Of a stretch of DNA of 35,956 nucleotides, positions 30,669-35,956 are shown piece after piece. The DNA lies in IMG/VR virus record IMGVR_UViG_3300045936_000063, positions 1-35,956 of that record. One strand, written 5' to 3'. Origin of the DNA: a virus. Positions within the stretch are counted from its first letter, which is position 1; each line of letters begins with the position of its first letter. The notes beneath the pieces were generated by a model that worked only from the letters and a program-made list of their open reading frames with translations, did not search any database and was not told the origin of the DNA. The translations under genes and the position numbers were made by a program.

Positions 30669-32120
30669 ATGGCGATGCTGGATCCGGTCCGGCGCGCCTT
30701 GCGCCTGTTCGATCGCCGCTCCATCGAAAGCGGCGATCCAGGCGTCGAGGGCCAACCGAAGACTGGGCCTTGGCATATCCTCAACCAGGGCTGGCTGCCG
30801 GAACCGTGGGGCTTCTGGAATTTCTGGCAGATGGATCTCGATCCGCTCAAGGGCGGATCGTCGCCGGTGGTCGAGGCCTGCATCGCCGCCTATGCGCAGA
30901 CCATCGCCATGTGTCCCGGCGAGCACTGGTGGGCGCTGGAGAACGGCGGCCGCGAACGGATCACGACATCGGCGCTATCGAGGATCCTGAAGCGGCCGAA
31001 CGACTACCAGAGCCGGTCCGATTTTCTGCTCGATCTCGCCAGTGATCTCTATCGCCACGGCAACACCTACGCGCTGGCCACCCGCAACGACCGTTACGAG
31101 GTGACGGCGCTGCATCCGTTCGATCCTGCTCAGTCTCGTCCTGTCGTCGGATCGAACGGGGCGATCTTCTACGAGCTCGCCGGCAATACCGTGCTCGAGG
31201 GTGACCGTTCCTTCCTCGGTCAGCAGCGCAGCCGCGCCGGCATCGTGGCACCGGCCCGCGACGTCCTGCACATCAAGCTCGAGCCGGAAGCATCCGCACC
31301 GCTCACCGGCATTCCGCCATCCAGGCACGCCGCCGCCGCGGTGGCCGCGCAGCGCGCCATCAGCGGCCAATTGATCCAGTCTTTCGGCAATCTGAACCGG
31401 CCGGCTGGCGTCATCGAAACCGAGCAGAACATCTCCCAGGACCAGGCCGCCGGCTGGCGGCAACGGTTCAATGATGCATGGAAGGGCATCGACAATCTCG
31501 CCGCCGGGCCGCCGGTGCTGACCAACGGCTTCAAATGGAAGCCTGTTTCGATGTCGGCCAAGGATTCCGCGCTGACCGAGGCTGCGCGGCTTACCCAGGA
31601 CGAGATCTTCGCGGTCTATGGCGTGCCGCCGGCCATCCTCGGCCTCACCGATCGCTCTTCGTTTTCATCGACCGAGGCGCTGATGCAGTTCTGGCTGGCG
31701 CGCGGGCTCGGCTTCGCCATCAACCACATCGAGGTCGGCCTCGATCATTTCTTCGGCCTCAAGGGCTGGCCGGACGAATGGGTCGAGCTCGACACCAGGG
31801 CGCTGCTGCGCGTCGCCTACAAGGACCGCATCGAGGCGCTGGCGCGCGGCGTCCAGGGCGGCATCTACGCGCCCAACGAGGCGCGCAATTCGGAAGACCT
31901 GCCAGATGCGCCGTTTGGCGACGAGCCGCGCGTGCAACAGCAGGTCGTGCCGCTGTCGGCCTGGGATAAGGCAAAACCGGAAACGCCGCGGCCGGAAGCG
32001 CCGGCAGCGCCGCCGCCGGCGCCCGAAGCGGAAGAGCAGCCCGAAGAGGAGGAAGAAGAACGCGATCTACCGGCGGCCTTCACACGGGGAATCGACGATG
32101 CCAACCGAACAGCGGCTTGA
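30669..32120 (+). CDS. HK97-family portal protein
   Basis: This 483-residue protein starts at ATG 30669. It has the portal signatures of the HK97 family: SPVVEACIAAYAQTIAMCP, YQSRSDFLLDLASDLYRHGNTYAL, DVLHIKLEPEAS, and AVYGVPPAILGLTDRSSFSSTEALMQFW. The C-terminus is a Pro/Glu-rich tail. Twelve copies form the DNA entry ring at one capsid vertex. The gene lies after the capsid rather than before the protease, which is not the usual HK97 order. The last 23 bases overlap the next gene. Confidence 0.92.
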   Translation: MAMLDPVRRALRLFDRRSIESGDPGVEGQPKTGPWHILNQGWLPEPWGFWNFWQMDLDPLKGGSSPVVEACIAAYAQTIAMCPGEHWWALENGGRERITTSALSRILKRPNDYQSRSDFLLDLASDLYRHGNTYALATRNDRYEVTALHPFDPAQSRPVVGSNGAIFYELAGNTVLEGDRSFLGQQRSRAGIVAPARDVLHIKLEPEASAPLTGIPPSRHAAAAVAAQRAISGQLIQSFGNLNRPAGVIETEQNISQDQAAGWRQRFNDAWKGIDNLAAGPPVLTNGFKWKPVSMSAKDSALTEAARLTQDEIFAVYGVPPAILGLTDRSSFSSTEALMQFWLARGLGFAINHIEVGLDHFFGLKGWPDEWVELDTRALLRVAYKDRIEALARGVQGGIYAPNEARNSEDLPDAPFGDEPRVQQQVVPLSAWDKAKPETPRPEAPAAPPPAPEAEEQPEEEEEERDLPAAFTRGIDDANRTAA

Positions 32121-32706
32121 GGATCTCGCCTATACGATCGGCCGCCGCTTTGCCGAGGAACGCGAGCGGCTGCTGGCCGATTTTAACCAGCACAAGATGG
32201 CGCTGCAGCTGGAGGTCGAGCGGGCAATCGGCGTGCTGCGCGATCGCCTGGCCGAACTGAAAGACGGCGAACAGGGACCACGCGGCTTTACAGGCGATTC
32301 CGGCGAGGCCGGGCCGCCGGGACCGCCAGGCGAATCGATCAAAGGGGACGCGGGCGAGCCCGGTACGCCGGGGGAGGCGGGACCGCCAGGACGTGATGGC
32401 CATGACGGTGTGGATGGTGCCACCGGCGAGTTGCGTGGCCTCTACGACAAGGCCGAAGCCTATTGCAAGCTCGACCGGGTGTCGTTCAACGGATCCGAGT
32501 GGATCGCCAGGCAGGACGATCCCGGTCCATTGCCCGGCGACGGCTGGATGCTCGGCGCCCAAGGCAAGCGCGGCAAGCCGGGGATCGGCATCCAGGATGT
32601 TTCGGTGAAGGACTACGCATGCGTGCTAGAGCTCACCAACGGCAAGTCGGTCACCGTCGATCTGCGCAGCATGTTCGAACGCTACGAGCAGGAGCGCGGC
32701 GGATGA
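32098..32706 (+). CDS. Collagen-like phage protein with C-terminal carbohydrate-binding-like module
   Basis: This 202-residue protein has an N-terminal coiled coil (LAYTIGRRFAEERERLLADF), then eight Gly-X-Y triplets, an Ile-Lys break and ten more (GEQGPRGFTGDSG to GATGEL). The C-terminus contains the module AYCKLDRVSFNGSEWIAR, then DPGPLPGDGWMLGAQGKRGKPG, which is found on many phage fibres next to collagen-like tracts. It lies right behind portal, so it may form a short trimeric fibre at the head or head-tail junction, perhaps for host adhesion. Confidence 0.85.
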   Translation: MPTEQRLEDLAYTIGRRFAEERERLLADFNQHKMALQLEVERAIGVLRDRLAELKDGEQGPRGFTGDSGEAGPPGPPGESIKGDAGEPGTPGEAGPPGRDGHDGVDGATGELRGLYDKAEAYCKLDRVSFNGSEWIARQDDPGPLPGDGWMLGAQGKRGKPGIGIQDVSVKDYACVLELTNGKSVTVDLRSMFERYEQERGG

Positions 32707-33245
32707 GCTGGAACCCAACCGTCGACTACACCGCGTTGCCGCTGGCGCTGCTGCCGCTGGTCAAGTTGCATTGCCGCGTCGATTTCCCTGACGACGACGA
32801 GATCATCAAGACCCATACGGCGATAGCCATCGATTACTGCGCGAATTTCTGGAGCTTTCAGATCTTCGGCGCCGAGGGTGCGTGGTCGCCGGATCTGTCG
32901 ACCGGTGCCTCGCGCTACCAGTGCCCGGTGAAGCCGGTCAGCGATTTCACGATCTCGTCCGGCGGCGTCGACGTCAAAGCCGAGTACCAGCTGGAAAGCG
33001 GGGCGATCACCGAGCCGGTCTGGCTGGTCAAGAAGGATGGCACCGCCTTTCCGGCCGATGCGCTGATCACGCTGACGGCAGGATATGCGGAGGCAACCGG
33101 CATGCCGCCGGCAATGCTCGGCGGCATCCTGCGGACTGCCGCGCTTGTTTACGAACACCGCGAAAGTGTCACCGCCTACTCGCTCGACAGCGTGCCGTAC
33201 TGGCTGAACGACATGCTTGGCGGACTGTGGACACCGCGAGCGTAG
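32703..33245 (+). CDS. Head-tail connector, HK97 gp6-like
   Basis: This 180-residue protein starts at ATG 32703, overlapping the collagen-like gene's stop. LLPLVKLHCRVDFPDDDEIIKTHTAIAIDYCANF is the family N-terminus, and the C-terminal GILRTAALVYEHRESVT-YWLNDMLGGLW helix is typical for gp6-like/phage_connect adaptors. They form the ring under the portal. Order portal-connector-joining protein supports the call. Confidence 0.85.
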   Translation: MSWNPTVDYTALPLALLPLVKLHCRVDFPDDDEIIKTHTAIAIDYCANFWSFQIFGAEGAWSPDLSTGASRYQCPVKPVSDFTISSGGVDVKAEYQLESGAITEPVWLVKKDGTAFPADALITLTAGYAEATGMPPAMLGGILRTAALVYEHRESVTAYSLDSVPYWLNDMLGGLWTPRA

Positions 33246-33254
33246 GAGGAGCCT

Positions 33255-33605
33255 ATGCCCGCGAAGTTCGGCGCCGGACAGATGATCGAACTGGTCGCGT
33301 TCGACCAGCGCAAGGATGAAGAGGACGAATATGGGAATGTCATTTCGACCTGGGTCGAGCAGTTCCAGCAGCACGCCAAGTTTATCTATCTGCGCGGATC
33401 GGAAACGGTGATGGCGGCGCGTCTGGAAAGTCAGGAGGCGATGGTCATGCAGGTGCGTCGCTGCGCCGACACGCTGCGGATTGGATCGGCATGGCAGGCT
33501 CGCGATGTGCGCCGCGGTACCGCCTACAACATCCAGGCCGTCGAGGAAGATCGCAGCCGCGCGCTGATTGATCTTCTGGTCGAGGGCGGCGTGGCGACAG
33601 GCTGA
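33255..33605 (+). CDS. Head-tail joining (head closure) protein
   Basis: This 116-residue protein fits the Phage_H_T_join family: MIELVAFDQRKDEEDEYGNVISTWVE is the strand-rich start, then FIYLRGSETVMAARLESQEAMVM and the terminal YNIQAVEEDRSRALIDLLVEGG. Such proteins form the head-closure ring between connector and tail. GGAGGAG lies nine bases before its ATG. Confidence 0.85.
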   Translation: MPAKFGAGQMIELVAFDQRKDEEDEYGNVISTWVEQFQQHAKFIYLRGSETVMAARLESQEAMVMQVRRCADTLRIGSAWQARDVRRGTAYNIQAVEEDRSRALIDLLVEGGVATG

Positions 33606-33868
33606 TGGCGTGTGTCGGATGCCAGCAGCGCCGCGAGGCGATCAAGGCGATGGCCGGCAAAGTCGGCGCCATCGTGTTCGGAGGAAGGAAACGCAAGCTT
33701 GCAGACAGTTTCCTGGTCGATGAAGGCAAGAAAGGCGATCCGGCTGGGCTGGATCCGGCGGCGCCTGATCCCGGCATCGGAGCCGGTGTCGCCGCGCCCG
33801 GTGGTGATGCTGGAGCCGCTGGCGAAGCAGGCACGTCTAGAGGGTCGAATGGCGGGGGCGGCTACTGA
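33605..33868 (+). CDS. Hypothetical Gly-rich small protein
   Basis: This 87-residue protein has an N-terminal CVGCQQRREAIKAM motif with two Cys and a C-terminal Gly/Ala/Pro-rich stretch (DPAAPDPGIGAGVAAPGG) without structure. It overlaps its neighbours at both ends and lies between head-closure and tail terminator genes. No family recognised. Confidence 0.65.
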   Translation: MACVGCQQRREAIKAMAGKVGAIVFGGRKRKLADSFLVDEGKKGDPAGLDPAAPDPGIGAGVAAPGGDAGAAGEAGTSRGSNGGGGY

Positions 33869-34278
33869 TGGCGACGCCTGAACTGGAAATGCAGGGCGCG
33901 ATCGTGGCGCGGCTGAAGGCGGATCCGGCAGTGGCCGCCCTGGTCAATGGCCGGATCTACGACAGCGTGCCGGCATCAGCGGCATTTCCCTATGTCACCA
34001 TCGGGCCGGTCGACAGCGTCGACGACACGGCCGACTGCATCGCCGGCCTGCTGGTGGCGCAGCAGATCGATTGCTGGTCGCGCGGCGTCGGCTATCCCGA
34101 AGTCAAGAAGATCGTCGATGCGGTGCGCGCCGCGCTGCACGACCGCGAGCAGGACATGCCGCTTGCCACCAACGGCATGGCCTATTTCGAGCACCGCAAC
34201 TCTCGCATTGTCCGTGACCCTGACGGCCTCACAAGTCACGGCATCCTGTCGTTCGAGGCCGCCATTGAGCGACGTTAA
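33868..34278 (+). CDS. Tail terminator protein (DUF3168-like), complete copy
   Basis: The full 136-residue form of the protein cut at the window start. It opens with ELEMQGAIVARLKADPAVAALVNGRIYD and continues through PASAAFPYVTIGPVDSV, the family core, to the end shared with the truncated copy. Bases 33972-34091 are identical to 1-120. It caps the tail tube. Its TAA overlaps the stop of the convergent HNH-like gene in GTTAAC. Confidence 0.88.
   Translation: MATPELEMQGAIVARLKADPAVAALVNGRIYDSVPASAAFPYVTIGPVDSVDDTADCIAGLLVAQQIDCWSRGVGYPEVKKIVDAVRAALHDREQDMPLATNGMAYFEHRNSRIVRDPDGLTSHGILSFEAAIERR
33972..34091 (+). repeat. Second copy of the left exact end-repeat
   Basis: Identical to 1-120; after this the two alleles diverge through the rest of the tail terminator, the HNH-like gene, the tail tube and the chaperone. 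See 1-120. Confidence 0.85.
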
Positions 34279-34703
34279 CTGGAGGAATTCAGTTGCAGGC
34301 GAAGTGCTTTTATCCGCTGCCGATGCTGCCGCAAACGGACGGTGTGATAGTCATTGATCTTCTTTCTGCGTTCGGGATCCGCATAGCGCCGATCATCGCA
34401 AACGCGCTGAATTTCGTAGCGCTGGGCAAGATGGTTTGCGCGCCAGGCCTTCCATGTTTCGGCGCGCCTCGCTTTGGCACATGCTTCGCAATAATAGGGC
34501 CGGCTGCGGCTGCGTCTGGCCGTATCCGATCCGCATCGCTCGCACGCTATCTGATCACCGAGTTTAGGCAAGCCGCGCTCGGCGCGCTTGCGGTGGTGTT
34601 CGCGCAACTCGAATACGCGACGGCATTCGCGGCTGCAGTATTTCGACGGACCATGCCGCCGTTTCTCGAACTCTTTCCCGCAAATCACACACGTAACCAG
34701 CAT
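34275..34703 (-). CDS. Truncated HNH-like protein, Cys clusters only (allele B)
   Basis: The 142-residue product is homologous to residues 1-~90 of the protein at 304-999, with all eight cluster cysteines present (C5, C8, C23, C27, C54, C57, C72, C75). It then diverges (KAWRANHLAQRYEIQRVCDDRRY) and ends before any HNH core. It therefore looks like a DNA-binding remnant or a variant without nuclease activity. It occupies exactly the same intergenic slot. Confidence 0.75.
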   Translation of the reverse strand: MLVTCVICGKEFEKRRHGPSKYCSRECRRVFELREHHRKRAERGLPKLGDQIACERCGSDTARRSRSRPYYCEACAKARRAETWKAWRANHLAQRYEIQRVCDDRRYADPERRKKINDYHTVRLRQHRQRIKALRLQLNSSS

Positions 34704-34720
34704 TAGGAAAGGATACTACA

Positions 34721-35170
34721 ATGGCGCAACCTACGACAGCCAAATTCGGAAAGATGCTGATCGAGATCGGCGACAGTGCCGTGCCGCCGGTTTATTCGGC
34801 ACCGTGCGGCTTTACGTCGAAGGGCTGCACGATCTCCAAGAACCTCCAGGAGATCAACATTCCCGATTGCGACAACCCGGATGATCCGATCTGGGTCGGC
34901 CGCGACGTGCAGAGCCAGTCCTGCACCATTACCGGCGACGGCGTGGCAGCGGCCGAGTCAGTTCCTGACTGGGACGATGCCGCCATGTCCACGGACAGCA
35001 TTCCGATGCGTGTGACGATCGACTTCGAGGCGGTCGGATCCAAGGTGATCGAAGGCAAGTTCCACGTCGACAGCGAGGCCTTCGCCGCGGATGCCGGCGG
35101 CCGTGTCACGCTGGCGATCAACGCCACGTCTGACGGGCCTGTGACCGCCACCTGGACGGCCGGACCATGA
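34721..35170 (+). CDS. Major tail tube protein (allele B)
   Basis: The 149-residue homologue of the protein at 1030-1476, starting with ATG. Long blocks are shared and many single residues differ, so this is an orthologous allele, not a copy made recently. AGGAAAGGA precedes the start. Confidence 0.75.
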   Translation: MAQPTTAKFGKMLIEIGDSAVPPVYSAPCGFTSKGCTISKNLQEINIPDCDNPDDPIWVGRDVQSQSCTITGDGVAAAESVPDWDDAAMSTDSIPMRVTIDFEAVGSKVIEGKFHVDSEAFAADAGGRVTLAINATSDGPVTATWTAGP

Positions 35171-35589
35171 GCCGTATCGGTCGCATAACGGCGCTGTTCG
35201 GCGGCGAGGAATGCGACTTCCGGCTGGCATGGGGCGAACTGGTCGAGTTGCAGGAAAAGCGCGATGCCGGGCCTGCTGTAGTGCTCGCCCGCCTGTCGCT
35301 CGGCCAATGGCACCTTCAGGACGTGATCGAGACGATCCGACTCGGCCTGATCGGAGCCGGCATGGATGCCGCACAGGCGGCCAAGCTGGTGCGCACCAAC
35401 GTCGAGCAGAAGCCGTGGGATCTCGGCGGCGAGAACGGGCTTGTTGTCCTGGCGGTCAGGATCCTCGCCGCCGCCACGCACGGCGTCGAGGATGAGCCGG
35501 TGGGAAAAGCGGGGGAGGGTCGGAACGGGTCGACGACCTTCCCAACGGAAAGATCCGTTTCGGAGCCGTCCTTGGCAACGCCGTCCTGA
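35167..35589 (+). CDS. Tail assembly chaperone, GTA gp10-like (allele B)
   Basis: This 140-residue homologue of the protein at 1473-1895 shares the FRLAWGELVELQEKRDAGP, LSLGQWHLQDV and WDLGGENGLVVLAV blocks. Start overlaps the tail tube stop by ATGA. The slippery heptamer is at 35502-35508. The zero-frame tail after it has diverged from allele A, whereas the -1 frame has not. Confidence 0.82.
   Translation: MSRIGRITALFGGEECDFRLAWGELVELQEKRDAGPAVVLARLSLGQWHLQDVIETIRLGLIGAGMDAAQAAKLVRTNVEQKPWDLGGENGLVVLAVRILAAATHGVEDEPVGKAGEGRNGSTTFPTERSVSEPSLATPS
35502..35508 (+). promoter_or_regulatory. Programmed -1 frameshift site (allele B)
   Basis: GGGAAAA with zero-frame codons GGA AAA, at the same codon number (114) as in allele A. 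The -1 frame stays open from 35508 to the stop at 35795, giving a ~209-residue fusion product. Confidence 0.85.
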
Positions 35590-35795
35590 TGGGCATCTCG
35601 CCGAACGACTGGCGCAAGATGAGCATGTGGGAAATGGCTGCGGCGAGCGAGCGGTGGGTCGCGGCGCACGACACCGAAAGCCACGACGACCGCAAGGGCA
35701 AGCTGGACGAGGCCGAGAAGGACGAGATCTGGGCCTGGATGCAACAGAAGGGCGCCACCGGCAGGAAGCGAAGCAATGGTACAGGGACTGGATAA
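35589..35795 (+). CDS. Second tail chaperone segment expressed by frameshift (allele B)
   Basis: The 68-residue segment (MSMWEMAAASERWVAAHDTESHDD) is homologous to 1895-2134 but has a shorter C-terminus. It is open upstream to the slippery site, where it encodes SERVDDLPNGKIRFG as in allele A. Its ATG overlaps the zero-frame stop (TGATG) without a ribosome site, so expression is probably by frameshifting. Confidence 0.75.
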   Translation: MGISPNDWRKMSMWEMAAASERWVAAHDTESHDDRKGKLDEAEKDEIWAWMQQKGATGRKRSNGTGTG

Positions 35796-35956
35796 GGTCA
35801 GGCGGCGGCTGGTCGATGAGATACCCGCGCGTGTCCGCGCCGAAATGGAACGCGCCATGCTGGAATCGGCCGAGCTGATCGTGCGCGGCGCTCAGATGCG
35901 GGTGCCGGTCGACGAGGGCGAGGTGCGCGATTCCATCCGCCATCACGGCGTCAAGG
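35776..35956 (+). CDS. HK97 gp10-like tail protein, 3' truncated (allele B)
   Basis: The first 60 codons of the second copy of the gene at 2091-2477. It starts at ATG 35776 after GGAAGCGAAG, differs from allele A over its first 20 codons, then is identical over the last 121 bases of the window. The break is the window end, not a mutation. Confidence 0.85.
   Translation, partial: MVQGLDKVRRRLVDEIPARVRAEMERAMLESAELIVRGAQMRVPVDEGEVRDSIRHHGVK
35836..35956 (+). repeat. Second copy of the right exact anchor repeat
   Basis: Identical to 2151-2271 over 121 bases and ending exactly at the window end. See 2151-2271. Confidence 0.85.

Noticed and set aside
28824-30883. Overlapping long antisense frames over capsid and portal (about 400 codons each)
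   Set aside because: They mirror the coding strand of capsid and portal; no motif and a strong terminator and capsid gene on the plus strand.
1-35956. Two tandem prophages as first explanation of the duplicated tail segment
   Set aside because: Kept as an alternative but not preferred: the copies end exactly at the window ends in near-equal exact repeats, and no host or att sequence separates two units, although a junction between lysis genes and int cannot be excluded.

Overview
The window is almost entirely the genome of a temperate, lambda/HK97-type siphovirus, read in circularly permuted order. The DNA is GC-rich. It carries a GcrA-like regulator, a GTA-type tail assembly chaperone and a YqaJ/RecT recombination pair. 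I infer an alphaproteobacterial host, probably Rhizobiales-like, but nothing here names a species and no tRNA, rRNA or clear host chromosomal gene is visible.

Layout. From 1 to 13.5 kb the genes run rightward: end of the tail terminator, tail tube, frameshifting tail chaperone, HK97 gp10-like protein, tape measure, lambda M-L-K-(I+J fused) tail-tip genes, an S74-chaperone tail fibre, then a lysis-like cassette (membrane protein, proline-rich lipoprotein, two-helix holin candidate). Two homing-type endonuclease genes sit antisense in this operon. A candidate attP (13.58-13.84 kb) follows. Leftward genes from 18.5 to 13.8 kb are an HTH regulator, YqaJ exonuclease, a small protein, RecT, a small protein, an Xis-like HTH protein, a second HTH protein and a tyrosine integrase. 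Rightward from 18.55 kb come a Cro/CI-like HTH protein, GcrA-like protein, MT-A70 methyltransferase, a frameshifted PD-(D/E)XK nuclease, a VRR-NUC nuclease, small proteins and an AAA+ RepA/helicase-like ATPase. An iteron cluster that looks like a replication origin follows. After it come a collagen-like protein, GH25 endolysin, HNH nuclease, large terminase, a fused prohead protease-capsid gene, portal, a second collagen-like protein, connectors and the tail terminator, which returns to the genes where the window began.

The most important structural point is that the window closes on itself with two different alleles. Bases 1-120 recur exactly at 33972-34091, and 2151-2271 recur exactly at 35836-35956. 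Between these anchors the two copies encode homologous but diverged proteins, and the antisense HNH gene is full length in one and lacks its nuclease domain in the other. The simplest reading is one circular (or circularly permuted) phage genome of about 33.7-34.0 kb from a mixed population, with a polymorphic tail segment assembled once at each end. A tandem prophage is the main alternative.

Regulation visible in the sequence: two promoters with near-identical -10 regions embedded in a palindromic operator (one rightward at the switch, one leftward before the recombination operon), a factor-independent terminator just after the capsid gene, an internal ribosome binding site that separates capsid from protease, and an in-frame G GGA AAA slippery heptamer in the tail chaperone gene of both alleles.
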